Part shown: one piece after another, positions 11,926 to 23,604 of the stretch
Layout of the letters: every line of letters begins with the position of its first letter
Numbering within the stretch: position 1 is the stretch's first letter
NCBI GenBank assembly: GCA_026686845.1
Contig: JAIVEN010000001.1
Coordinates: 34,898,001-34,962,000, forward strand
Direction of reading: 5' to 3'
Source of the DNA: Adenanthera pavonina
Lineage: Eukaryota > Streptophyta > Magnoliopsida > Fabales > Fabaceae
DNA: 64,000 nucleotides
The notes under the pieces: generated by a model
Databases searched by the model: none
Told to the model about the DNA's origin: nothing
The model's input: only the letters and a program-made list of their open reading frames with translations
Translations under genes and position numbers: made by a program

Positions 11926-13398
11926 TTGATCAACAAGATGATTGCTTTGATATCTCTAAGCTCTGGGAAGTTCTTGAGATATATCTTCATTATTCCCATC
12001 CTCAAAGTCTTTCTCCTGAATATCTTCCTCTATGTAAATAGATTCAGATATTTTTGGAGATTCAATTTTACTTTCTTTAGAAATATCTAAGTTCTTAAAA
12101 TTCGAAATAAGATCATCTTCATCAGTAACATGCTTGGTAACTGTTTCATTTTCAATAAACACAACATGCATAGATTCCTCTACAGATTTAGTCTTCTTAT
12201 TAAAAATTCTATATGCTTTACTCTTACTAGAATAGTGTAGAAATATATCTTCATCAGATTTGACGTCAAACTTACATAGATTCTCCTTTCCATTATTGTG
12301 GATAAAACATTTACAACCGAACACATACATATGTCAAAGGTTTGGCTTCCTGCCTTTCTATAGCTCATAAGGAGTTTTTCCCAGAATTGGTCTGATGTAG
12401 GCTCTGTTTATGATGTAACTTGCTGTGTTTACTACATCAGCCCAGAATACTTGAGAGAGTTCCTTTTCATTTAACATTGCTCTTGCCATCTCTCCAATTG
12501 TTTAGTTCTTCCTTTCCACAACTCTATTTTGCTGAGGAGTTCTTGGGGCTGAGAAGTTATGATCAATTCCATGTTCATCACAGTACTCCAAAAAGCATGA
12601 GTTTTCAAACTCTCCTCCATGGTCAAACCTGATAGACACAATAGAAATACCCTTCTCATTTTGCACTTTCTTAGCTAAGGATACAAATGCATCAAAGGTT
12701 TCACTCTTGGAGGAAAGAAACAAAGTCTAGGTAAATCTAGAGTAATCATCCACAATCACAAGAACATATAAATTTCCACCAATGCTTTTTACTCTAGATG
12801 GACCAATCAGATCCATATGCAATAGTTGTAGTGGTCTAGAAGTGGTGACTACATTTTTAGATTTAAAAGATGATTTAGTTTGTTTTCCTTTAAGACATGC
12901 ATCACACTCTTTGTCTTTTTCGAAAGAGATTTTTAGTAATCTAGTGACTAACTCATTCTTAACCAGTTTTGATAGTTGGTTCATGTTCACATATGCTAAT
13001 ATTCTATGCCACAACCAACTATCATTATTCTGACTAATCAAACAAATAGAATCTAGGGAAGAAAGTTCATCAAGATCAATAGTATAGCAGTTACCATCGC
13101 TTTGAGTCTTGAGGATTACTTTGTGATCACTTTTTCGGATGACCTGGTAAAATTTTAAGTCAAACAGTATCCAGTTACCTTTGTCACATGTCTGACTCAC
13201 ACTTAGCAGATTATGATTGAGACCAATTACAAACAGCACCTCTTCAATAGATGTCTCTGGATTATTGCCCATAATTCCAATTCCAACTATTTTGCCATAT
13301 TGATCACCTCCAAAGGTTACCTTTCCTCTCTCTTTGTCTGTAAGGGTGATGAACTTCTCCTTGTCACCAGTCATGTGACTTGAGCAGGCACTATCCAT
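11926..13398 (-). pseudogene. Copia A: protease and integrase part of pol
   Basis: The part begins with the aspartic protease active site as MDSACSSHMTGDKEKF. The GAG-pre-integrase region and zinc site follow (WLWHRILAYVN...ECDACLKGKQ). The second zinc His is Tyr here, while CxxC is kept. The integrase core shows LLHMDLIGPSRV (first Asp), IRFDHGGEFENS (second Asp) and SAPRTPQQNRVVERKN (Glu). The chromodomain-less C-terminus of Copia integrase leads to the Sirevirus linker ELPRA*RYQ before RT. Stops are at 12724-12726 (Trp in D), 12499-12501, about 12360, about 12331 and about 11953 (Trp in D). Integrase would insert the DNA copy into the host genome; this copy is inactive. Confidence 0.9.
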
Positions 13399-15247
13399 AT
13401 ACTATTTGTTGCTTTTTCTTACTTTAAGATAGATCTGCAAAATAAAGTTTAGACTTTCCTTTTAGGTACCCAAATTTGCCCGGGTCCTTTTCTGCCAATG
13501 GCATTTTCTCTAGATACAAGTGTATCTTTGGGAAACCATTTTACCTTCCTGTCAAGTCCATTTTTCTTCAATGCATATGAACTGGAGATATGTCCCTTCT
13601 TGTTACAGAAGTGACAGGTGGTGAAAGGGGTGCTAGATTATGACGCAAGAAGAAAATAATGCAAATAATATTTTTATTTGCATATTTTGGTTGATTATAG
13701 GATTCAATGTGATTTAAAGTATGATCTTTCTTTTTATGCCTATTAGCATGCACAAAATGCCTCAAATACAGATTTTGATTTTTCTTTTTAATCCTTTCTT
13801 TTACTATGCAAGGATCATAGCCAAGTTTAGCCTTTCCTTGTGTGATTCTCTGGCTTCCCATTAAAGCAAACAACATGTCTTTGCCTTTAGTAAGTCTACC
13901 CATTCCTTTCAGTAGATAGTCATTAGTTTGCTTTAATTCAATACATGATGTACAGCAAGCAAATTCAGATTTATGCACAGATGTAATGTCAGAGCTACTG
14001 CACTGAGATTCTAGCTTATTAATCCTTTTCTTAGCCTATTTCAGATCTTTAGCAGTCTTAATAAATTCATCATGCAGTTCATGAAATGCATCAAGTAATT
14101 CAGAATAGCAAGGTTCAGATTCATATACCTCATCCTCATGATCACTGATGGATGGATCTTGAGTTTCTTCAGATGTAAGTGCCATCAAGCTGATATTGGT
14201 AATTTTGCCTTCATCATCTTCTTCTTCATCTGAGTTGTTATCCCAGATTGATGAGATGTATGCCCTCTTCTTCTTGCTCTTGTCAGTAGCTTTCGTTTCC
14301 TTTTCTTGATTCTTTAGGAATAATGGACAATCCCATCAGATGTGCCCTTGTTTTTGCATTCGTAGTAGGTTATAGGTTTTTTTCCTTCTTTCTTATTGTC
14401 TGATGCAGCTCCTTTCTTGAAGAATCTTTTATTTCTTTTCTTGTTGTAGAATCTTCTGAATTTTGTAACCATCATAGCCAGAGTTTCTTCATCTAGTTCA
14501 TCTCCGTCATTAGGTTCTTCTTCCTTTTCTTCAGCAGCTTTCAGAGCAAGACCTTTCTTTTTCCTGTCTTATCCTGCTTCCTTGAGAGTCATCATCTTTC
14601 CCTCATATTCTTCAAGACTACAGAAGAGGGCTGTGATTGAGGCCATTGATTCTCCTCTGGCTTCCTCTATTGTTGTTACTTTGGGTTGCCATTCCAGAGC
14701 AAGAACTCTAAAGATTTTTTCTCACCTTCTCTGGTTGGGTGTATTCTTTGCCAAGATTCTTCAATTGATTCACAATAAGGGTGAATCTCTTTTGCAGCTC
14801 TTTGATGCTCTCTCCTTCTATCATTCTAGAGCTTTTGTATTCACCAATGTAGGAGTTCAATTTGTTTTCTCCTACTCCACTAGTTCCTTCATGAGCGATT
14901 TCTAAAGTGTCCCACACACCCTTGGCTGTGGAACATTATGACACTCTATAGAATTTGTCTTGGTTTAATGCACTGACTATACAGTATTTTGCCTTAAAGT
15001 TCAGCAAGACTCTTCTCCTGTCTTCCTCATTCCATTCGTCCTCTGGCTTCTTCTTTTATTTTCCATCATCATGCAGCTTCATTGCGATAAAGTCTTCCTT
15101 CTGGATGACAGACCAAATGTCTAGATCAATAGACTGGAGATACATTTGCATGCTCATCTTCCAGTATCCAGAGTGTTCTCCATTAAAGCCAGGTGGTCTG
15201 TTTGTGTTATTTCCCTTAGGTAGTATACTTTCTCCAAAGCCAGTCAT
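13399..15247 (-). pseudogene. Copia A: gag, degenerate
   Basis: Gag forms the virus-like particle and binds the RNA. The likely start is ATG at 15247 (MTGFGESILPKGNNTNRPPG), 45 bases after the PBS. A Copia gag domain follows (YWKMSMQMYLQSIDLDIW; VWDTLEIAHEGTSGVGENK; KELQKRFTLIVNQLKNLGKE). A zinc knuckle region is recognisable but broken near 14330-14370, then an acidic and helical segment (ELLDAFHELHDEFIKTAKDL, about 14040-14110). A second knuckle-like remnant lies near 13590. Several stops and frame changes interrupt it, including a stop after DDGK near 15053. Nothing suggests a separate gene. Confidence 0.85.
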
Positions 15248-15291
15248 TGAATTTTCCCGGACTGTTAGATCCTTTGTTAGGGAATCCGATT

Positions 15292-15301
15292 TCTGATACC
15301 A
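15292..15301 (-). promoter_or_regulatory. Copia A primer-binding site
   Basis: The minus strand reads TGGTATCAGA two bases after the 5' LTR end. It is complementary to the 3' end of plant initiator Met-tRNA (TGGTATCAGAGC), the usual primer for plant Copia reverse transcription. The last two bases of the 12-base match are changed. Confidence 0.9.
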
Positions 15302-15303
15302 CT

Positions 15304-16923
15304 TGTTAGATAAGCTGGCTTCCCAAGAGAGGGGTGAATTGGGGAGATTGAAATTTTCTGCAAAAGTCAAGCGTATAATGAAGACAAACAAGACAATAAA
15401 ACAGAGTATAATATAATAGCAAGGTAAGAGCAATAAAGGAGAAGGATTGACACAAATGTTTATCCTAGTTCAGTCTCTCTATCTTGACCTACATCCAGTC
15501 CCCAAGCAACTACTTGAGATTTTCAACTATTCTGTAAGAATTCAATGGGCTTCTCACAATTGCCTCAGTACAGCTTTAATACTCTATTCTTAGAGCTTAC
15601 AAGTTCTCTTTCTGCACTCTATCTAAGTGCTTCCCAAAGCCCTGTGATATTCCCTCACAAGAAATCTTTCTTCCAGATGAAGATAAGATTGATTTCAAAG
15701 AATGAACTCTCTAATTTAGAGTGTATATGAAAGTTTAAGTGCAGAAGGCTGAAGTATGAGAGTAAGAGACTTTGAGTTGAGAATTTGACAAAGTTTCAGT
15801 ATATATAATGTTAAAATCGTTTTCCATAACTTCAAATTATGTTATATTTATAGATTTAGGTCTTAACTATACGTTAGAGAAAAAATCTATCCATTAGAGA
15901 AGTTACCCAACGGTTACTCTGAAAAACTATCTGTTCACTAACCGCATTTAATGCTTCTGACATTCAAAGTTTGAATTTTGGTTGGTCTACAAACGAATTT
16001 CGCAAAGACCAAAAGCTAAAGACTTTAACGTTAAATTTCAAAGTTTGTATGTTGTAAAGCAAAGTTCCAATTTTTATCATTGAGAAATTTTTCTTGTGTT
16101 AGAACATACGAATTTTCAAGTTAAAAGTTTTTCTTAAAAGTGTGAACAGTAGTCCCATATTGCTATAGTGCCTTCAAAGTTTGAATTTTGGTGCCCAAAA
16201 TTCATCTGTCAGTTGGCAGCTCAATAAGGCACAATAGTTCATCTTTTCAAAATTTGAATTTTCAAGATTCAAAGTTTGTCTGTCAGAGAGGACTCTTATC
16301 AGACTTAGTTCAAAATTTGAATTTCTAAATATCAATATTTGTATGACAACAGATTGTCATAACAAACTTGCAAGCTTTGTTTCTAAAATTTGAATTTTCA
16401 AAGTCAAAATTCGTCTGTTAGTGAGCTAATTTTGGATTCTTTCTAAACTTCACTTTCAGATGAACTTTGACATATCCTCAGATGAACTTTTTCTTTTTCA
16501 TGAATTGTGTTATATCAGAAATTTGAATTTTCAAACATTAAAGTTCATCTATCAAGAAGGGCTCTTGTCAGACTCATGTCAAAGTTCGAATTTTATTACT
16601 CAAAGTTTGTCTGTCAAAAGAGTCTCTTTTTTGACTAACTCATTTTCAATCCAAAATTCAAATTTTAGCAGCCAAAGTTCAAATTTTCAAACCAATATAT
16701 CAACTTTAAAACATTAAATTTTGTCTATTAGTGGGTATTTTTCAAGTATTCCTATATCAATTCAAAGCCTTTTACTCAAATTAAATACAGTGAGTCTTCC
16801 TATATCAAATCTTGTGCTGATTTAACTTGGATTTCTTCAATTGAGATCTTCTATGCACCTTTGATATCTTCTTTCCAAGCTCTAGAAGGTAGGTTTGTAA
16901 TCATCAAAACACTTGATTCAACA
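15304..16923 (-). repeat. Copia A 5' LTR
   Basis: A 1620-bp LTR, partner of 5215-6871, with the same TGTTGAATC...CTAACA ends. It lacks the 37-bp segment of its partner. It would hold the promoter, but I cannot place a transcription start with confidence. The frame at 16460-16717 lies wholly in LTR sequence and is not a gene. Confidence 0.95.
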
Positions 16924-18538
16924 TTAGAAGCATGGTTCATGGATTAGAAATTCTTCTTCATCCTCTTAGGGTTTCTTTCATGGCATTATTTAGCAAGCAA
17001 TGGAGTTTTCAAACCATAAATCATAGGGAAAATGATAAAATGTTCATTTAAAGCTTGAATATGCAAGTAGTTTGTGGTATAAGAAAGTGCAGCAATTTTT
17101 CTTGAATTCCCCTGAATTTTCATGAGCTACTATTCATACTTAGGGTTGGAATTTCATAATTTGGATCTAAAAAATATTTCCCATACTCCAAAACCTTAGG
17201 AACAAGTGTTGATTTCATGAAAAATCTTAAGATTAAGAAAGTGAAAATTTAGGGTTTGAAGCTTAAATTAGATGAATTGTAACCATAGCTAGAGATAGAA
17301 TTTGGTAATTCTAAGGCTATATTTGGATTACTCATGAAAACTTACATGGAATAGAGGTATAATTCATTATTTTTGAGCTAGGAATGAATTTTTGGTGAAT
17401 TTTTGAAGAACTAGAGTTTTATGAACACTTTTTCAAGAAAGTCATGGAACCATTAGCTTGAGTAATTATTTGATGATATGTTCAGGTTTAAGGGAGCCTG
17501 AGAAAGCTTGGAGAAGTGTTGGAAGGTCCAAGAAGTATTGGACAAAGTGTGGGAAGCAAGGGAGTACTATAAGGTAGATAATTCTCTTTACTAACATCAC
17601 ATTGTTATTATTATTTCTTTAATACTTAACACTATGGCATATGTATGAAATGATGATTTTGTGATGTTTCTATGTTGTTGACTGAGTTGTATGAGGAGTT
17701 TAGAGCCCTGGGATGTCCATTTTACAAAATGAAACTCTACCAAAATTTTTGTAAAAGTTATATGTTTCAATGTGCCTATGTGATGAATTAATGTTTATGT
17801 GATGTTTCTATGAAAAATGTGATAATATGATGGCATGTATGGGATGTATACTGAGATTTTTTGAATCTTACCCTCCCACATATTAACCATGATTAGGTGG
17901 TAACAATGGCAAGACTTCCAAGGTAGAGAAGCGAAAGGATAAGGAATTTGGTATTTAATTTGATGGTGATTGCATTGGCCATATGTTTTAACCTCTTATG
18001 TAAATTTGTAAAGATGAGGTTAAATTTGTAAAGATAAGGTTAACCACTACCAAATGAATGTGATACTGTTTGGGCTTTTTGATGTATAAAGTATGAATAT
18101 TATATATGATTAAAAGTAGACAGAAATATATTTCATATGGTCCAAATATCACTCAATTTAGATGAGTCTACTATTTATAGTGAATTTTCAAAAGTAGCCC
18201 AGAAAACTAGAATTTCTGAAATTGACCAAATAAATAGTAGAAATTCATGAAATTTACTGTGAAAATTGGCCAAGTAGTTGCTTTGTTTGATATTTTTCCC
18301 ATGTATACATTCTTTTAATCTATCAATAGAGACTTGAATCACTTTCATATGATTTTTATTAAATTAGTTATTATTTTCCGAATCTCATTCAGGAAAAATA
18401 AATTTTATTAAATGAATAGTACACGAAAAGTGGAAAATTTTATTATAACATTTTTTGTAATTCAAGCTTCTAATTAAGTATAGTTGGTCTACTATGAGGC
18501 CTAATAAATGGGAAATGGTCCTAAATAGAGGTGTTTCA
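16924..18538 (+). repeat. R2, LTR-like repeat, right part
   Basis: R2 resumes after Copia A and its duplicated TTAGA. It aligns with R6 from 29215 onward (GAGCATGGTTYATG, then CTCTTAGGGTTTC). It contains the possible 88-nt exon 17486-17573 (TTCAG before, GTAGAT after), identical in length to that of R6, and an ATGGCAAGA at 17906 after a third acceptor-like TTAG. It ends GGTGTTTCA. No protein-coding gene is visible. Confidence 0.8.
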
Positions 18539-19468
18539 GGAAGTGCTGCCCAAATTTTTATAAAATATTTGCACTAAAATGATTTGAATGAATGTTTGAT
18601 GTATTTTTTGATGAATACTTGCAATATATGTGATAATATGTGAGAATGATGGTGGTTGCTACGGATAATCTTGGAATCTCATTCCTTTCCAATTGTTTAC
18701 CAAATTTTAGGTTAAGTTATGGCAAGATTGCTCAAGAAGGAAAGGCAAACAGAAGCAAGTTAATGTTCAAGACATTATATTTAGGCTGATACTATTATAT
18801 GAGATGTTATGTAAAATCTTATTGGACATGATCATCCTGTGTTTTCATATTTATATGTTCCTCTAGGGTTACTATGGAGTATCATGTAAGGTAAAGGCAA
18901 GTTATGGCTCTGTATGTATATATTGGTGAGTATTTTGGAAAGTTGGAAGAATGCATGAGACCTTTCTGACCACTGTTGGGAATTTGAAGTACTGTATAAA
19001 ACTTGATATGTTTAGTATATGAGTGTTTTATATTTTTAAAAACTATACCTGTGGAGCTTTCCATATATATAAATATCACTCAATTTGGAGTTATGTATGA
19101 TTTATGGTGATGTTTTTAATGTTATGGTCAGAATCAGGAATTTTCAAAAAATGACCACTACTACAATGAAGCTAATATGAATTTACTATATAAATTGGTT
19201 ATGTATTTTCCATGTTAAATATTTTTTCTATGTATATAATATTGTAAGATATTTTTAGAGACTTAAATCACCTCAATATAATTTTTCTTGATTTAGTTAT
19301 GAATTTTCAAAATTTATTGGGTAAAATGAGATTAACCAAAGGAGTAGTACTCGAGAAATGAAAAAAATTGGTTTAAGTTATTTAATGGAATCAACTCTCT
19401 AATCATATGTTAATGGACTAAAATAGAGTCTAATACATGGGAAATGAGTCTAAATATAAGATATGACA
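18539..19468 (+). repeat. R1, LTR-like repeat, right part
   Basis: R1 continues in register after R2: the left part stops at ACAAGGGGAA and this part goes on with GGAAGTGCTGCCCAAATTTT, as in R10 (GGGGAAGCTTTGCC). It holds ATGGCAAGA at 18719 after AAATTTTAG, as in R2 and R10. It ends TACATGGGAAATG...GATATGACA at 19468. No gene. Confidence 0.8.
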
Positions 19469-19488
19469 GGAAGCCAGCATTCCTAACA
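19469..19488 (+). repeat. Copia G 3' LTR end, after R1
   Basis: The sequence is GGAAG (the duplicated target) followed by CCAGCATTCCTAACA. It completes the LTR interrupted at 2541, because related LTRs end GGGAAGCCAACATTCCTAACA. Confidence 0.85.
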
Positions 19489-20137
19489 TCAGACGCATTT
19501 AATGCGGTTGGTGAATGACTATTTTTGTAGAGTAACCATTAGTTAATGTACCTAACTGCTAAATCTTGTGTTTAATAACTAGTTAAGCCATAAATCTATA
19601 AATATAACTTTATTTAAAGTTGTGGATAACACATTTAACTTTGATATTGCAAAAACTCTACTGAAAATTTGTGTTAAAACTTTTTCACCAATATACTTCA
19701 TTTATTGCTATTTAACTTCCATATCTACTCTATTTAAGAGAATATTCACTTCTGTAACAAATCTTTTCATCATTTGAATGAAAGATTCTTTGTGAGGGGA
19801 TTCCCAAAGGGATAAAGAGAAACACTAGTAAGAGTGTTAAGAGTTTTGTGTTCTTAGAATAGAGTACAAGTATTATATTGTGGCATTGCAAGGAGCCCAC
19901 TAAATTCTTGCTGATAGTGAAAAATCTCAAGTGGTGACTTGAGGATTGGATGTAGGTTAAGTGAATTAGACCAAACTAGGATAAATTACTAAGTCTTCTC
20001 TTCCTTTATCTCTTATATTCAATCTTCACTATACTCTATTTTTTTGCAAACATTTGCTTTCACTACTATTTTGTAATTTTGCAGAAAAATTTCATACTCC
20101 CAATTCACCCCCTTTTAGGAAGCCAACATTCCTAACA
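19489..20137 (+). repeat. G2: partial Copia LTR
   Basis: The distal 649 bp of a plus-strand Copia LTR. It starts in mid-LTR (TCAGACGCATTTAATGCGG) directly after the CCTAACA end of the G LTR, contains the conserved block near 19930-19980, and ends AAGCCAACATTCCTAACA at 20137. It matches the second half of F2. The abrupt mid-LTR start suggests deletion or recombination between two LTRs. Confidence 0.8.
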
Positions 20138-22083
20138 TGACCTAAAGGCAAGAAAACTGCTCATGGCAAAGGCAATGTATAAAGTTAGATTTTGATGTGC
20201 CTTGTAAGAATGAACAAAAAGCATAAGCGAAAAAGGTACCACATGTGAAATTTTGTATGACCACTATAAAAGGCAAAATAATCATTTCACTTGTTTGGTC
20301 CTTAGGAGGAATTAATTTTTCTTATGATCCTTTGGAGGAATTAAGTTTGGTCGTCAACTGGAATGAATTCTAAATTTGGTTCTTTGTTGCAATTAGTTTC
20401 AAAAATTGTAGAAAAATTATATACATGTCAAAATAGACCTTCTATTATGCTGGACTTGTTAGAAGAGTGAATTAGGTTCAAAAGGATCAATTTGAACTAA
20501 TAGAAACTGTTAAATGCTGTAAAAATATGACAATAAAAGAAATAGTATTGTGGGTCCAACAATACAGAAAAAGTAAAAAGAAAGCATGTAGTCCACACAT
20601 AAAATATAGTTTGGGACATGATATTAAGTTAAATGCAGATCCCAAACTAGTTTTTTCCCATGTATATAAGGGAATATCTAGTATTAGAAAATATTGAAAA
20701 GTGCCAATATAATGTCCAAGCATAATGTAACCAGTACAAGATATAATTGGACTACGAAAAATATCTATCATGGACACTTTCTTCCTCCCTATTGACCGAA
20801 AATTCCTTCACATGTTGGAAAGGATTACTTTAATATTTTAATAGTTTAACCCTAATAAGTAACTAATTTCCACCTTACACATGTAAAGACACATGGAAGA
20901 AAATTGTGGTAAATTGTTTTCTTTCATTTCTCCCTCCTTGGACAAAAATAAGAAGTGGAAAGAAAGGAAAGTGTGCAGAAAATTTAGAGAGAAAGAGAGG
21001 GAGGAACCATGAGGATGAAGTGGAAGAAAGAAGAGGAGAAAAAGAAAGCTCCAAGGTAAGCTTTCTCTCTAATCCTCTAGGTTATGGTTCAAGTTAGTTT
21101 CCATGGGTTAAGGTTAGTTTAGGTGAGTTTTCCTTCTCTTTCTCCTTGGGTATAATTTTGGCCGAGCAAAGAAAAGAAAGGAGAAGTGATTTCATGCTTA
21201 GAAATCAAGAGAAGGTATAAGAAAGTTGCAAGAAGCATGATTTCATGGGTTTGAAGTAAGTTGCAAAGAAATTCCTTCTTACCCCCTTTGAGATGTCAAT
21301 TTTGACCAAGTCTAAAGGTAGGGTAGGAGTTAGAATTTCATGCAACCAATGGTAAAATTGGATTTCTCATGCATGAATTAGCTAAAGACAAGTAAGGTTT
21401 TTAAGAAAAAGGCAAAGATAAAGAGAATGAAATTTTAGGGTTTGCCCAAGATATCTTGCTTCTAAGACGTAATGCTGCCAAAATTTCACATTCCCTTGAA
21501 CCTCTTTTCATGTTTGGAATGGATAGTGAATAAGATTTGGCATTATAGTAAAGTTATGAAATTTATTATTCAATAAATGTCATGAACTATCCATTAAAGG
21601 ATTATTCTGACCTCTGATGGTTTATGATAATACTCTGTCCTATACAATTATAATAAATATACAAATAAATATAGTTAGAAAGTAGACATAATAGATTTCC
21701 AATGAAGTAAATAATGAATAAATTGGCTTTGTAGATTATGAGGAATGAGTTTTTTTAAACTTATGGGATGGAAACTGGAAGTAGAAAATGAACAATAAAA
21801 TTGCATGAATAAATTGTTCTAATTGATGCATCCAAATTTTAGTTTCATGTTTTTTCCATAAACTTCAAGATGTGAATGATTTTTAGAGGCTTCAACCATA
21901 GGGAAGGATGTTTCTACTTTTAGTTATGATTTTTCAAAGTTTGCTGTGTAATATAGTGAATATTGCACTAAAATAGAATTTTACAGTTTTGAATTTACAG
22001 TTGGTTCAAAATCTTAGAAGGCTCTTTACTACATCCAAATGAGGCAGTATTTATGAGAAAGTGTCCAAAAATGGAATATGACA
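20138..22083 (+). repeat. R3, LTR-like repeat, divergent
   Basis: A divergent R copy that starts at TGACCTAAAGG straight after the G2 LTR and ends GGAATATGACA. It shows the family layout: a WAATCATTTCACTTG...TTAGGAGGAATTA segment, a purine-rich tract at 20945-21055, and the donor-like CCAAGGTAAGCTT at 21051-21063. I could not find a convincing target duplication (TAACA on the left, CTAAC on the right). The frame at 20906-21097 covers the purine tract and donor and is probably not a gene. Confidence 0.65.
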
Positions 22084-23604
22084 CTAACCATCATCAATAA
22101 AATAGCTAACCAGTCACCAAAACAGTCATATAATGGCAATATTTTCATAGCATAAAAACATGTATAATATCATTATACAATAAAATAAAGACATATCAAG
22201 ATTCTACCTTGAAGCTTTGATTTCTTTAACTTCAACTTGCTTTTCACTTGTTTTAGTTTGCTTCCTTAGCTTTATGTGAGTCTATATACATCATAAAAGC
22301 TCACTAAACAACATGCTGCATGACTTGAACTCAAGTATGTATAAGTGGCCCTTGTTTTTGACATTTTACACACTAGCTTTGATCATGAATCTCTTGACTA
22401 TTTTGGAACCTAGGAACTCATTGGCATCATTAGAATCATCAAACTCCAACCCTAAGGTCCACTTTCCTTCTTGGCTGAGACATTATACCCTAGAAACCCA
22501 AACATGGAAACTTCAATCTTTAACCATTCAAACATGTATTCTAGGCATTATACCACATCATAAACTCATTCCCAATAATGTCTTTAGGAAACACAAACTC
22601 TAGCCCCATGAACCTTTGCTTGTCTAAGGCTAAGAGAAGCTTGAGGGTGGAAGAAAACTTGCTTTTGTATATGCTAAATACTTGAATAAACTTAAGAGAA
22701 TGGAAAGAAGAAACTTACCTGAAGCATGGACCCCTGCCTTCCTCTTCTCCTTCTTCTTCCTCTCAATTTCTTCCTCTTCCTTCCTTCTCCCTCTCTTGCT
22801 CTCGGCTTCTCTCCCTCTCTCTACTCTCACTTATTCTCTCCCTCTCTCACACCGCCCTAAAGCTTAGAACAAATGAGCAAAATGGGTGGAGAGGCCTTAT
22901 CTATTTATAGGCAAAGAGAATGGTTCATAGCCTTTAGATTTAACTTTGATCTCATGGCCTCAAATTATCCTCCATTAAATTATGCAATTACCCTTGGATA
23001 ATTTTGCCTTTGTGAGAGAGACATGAGATAGAAATTTTATCCTTCTTTGGCCCTCAAATTTCGGTCACCTAGGAGGAAGAAAGAGAATTTACAACATGCT
23101 ATTTTACAGATCTATTTGGCTATAGGTTGTGTATTTTTATATGTATTTAATATTATATCCTTCATTCTTTCTATATACTTTATCTATGGGGCCCACTACA
23201 TTTTTCTTTCTACTTTTTCATGTAGGGTCAACTTGTCTTTACATTTTACTATTCATCTCACTTAATCGGAATTCACTATCCATATGGACCCACTTACTAT
23301 TGTACCCGTGTTTTTTCCCTTTCAGGCCCATATATCTTGTATCCTTTGTACTTTAATCCTGCATCAGAGTTTTATAATATTTTTTCTCTCTCTGCTTTTC
23401 TAAAATGGCCATGTTTCTCTGACCTTTTAGCAAAATGACTATTTTACCCTTTTAAACCCCTTTTTGATCTTTTTATGATATTTCAAGCCTTCACCCTTTT
23501 TAATTACACTCTTATACATCCCAAAACGCTACATATCATTCTAGAACAATTTCATATAATTTCTTATCATTATCTAATCATTAAAATGCATATACGGATG
23601 TGAC
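22084..23604 (-). repeat. R4, LTR-like repeat, truncated
   Basis: Minus-strand R copy, starting TGTCACATCC at 23604. It aligns with R6 through GCGTTTTGGG and AATAGTCATTTT. Read on the minus strand it has CTATAAATA (22902-22910), a long purine tract (22746-22855), a near-consensus splice donor CAGGTAAGTTT (22712-22722) and the second donor-like CAAGGTAGAAT near 22208. It is cut off near 22084-22190. A gene on either strand is unlikely: the frames there follow low-complexity Lys/Arg/Glu or Ser/Leu runs from the purine tract. Confidence 0.65.
22902..22910 (-). promoter_or_regulatory. TATA-box-like site in R4
   Basis: The minus strand reads CTATAAATA, about 50 bases before a purine-rich leader and about 180 bases before a near-consensus splice donor. 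In LTRs this is a plausible promoter. Promoter activity is inferred only from motif and spacing. Confidence 0.45.

Larger units (their letters stand above)
5215..16923 (-). mobile_element. Copia A: full-length Sirevirus-like LTR retrotransposon
   Basis: An 11.7-kb element on the minus strand with two LTRs, PBS, gag, protease-integrase-RT-RNase H, an extra ORF3 and a polypurine tract, in that order. Termini are TGTTGAATC...TAACA, and the 5-bp duplication TTAGA flanks it at 5210-5214 and 16924-16928. The pol order (integrase before RT) makes it Copia. The RT text (YVDDIIFGATNESLC, FEMSMMGELNFFLG) is typical of the Sirevirus/Maximus lineage. All genes carry stop codons, so it cannot act alone. 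It sits in R2, making it the youngest layer of the left nest. Confidence 0.95.

Noticed and set aside
20138..22083. Target duplication for R3
   Set aside because: The left flank TAACA and right flank CTAAC differ, and the left one is also the end of the G2 LTR. I could not support a duplication.
22630..22867. Lys/Arg/Glu-rich and Ser/Leu-rich frames on both strands
   Set aside because: They follow the purine/pyrimidine-rich tract of R4, which occurs at the same place in other R copies. Low complexity, not a conserved protein.
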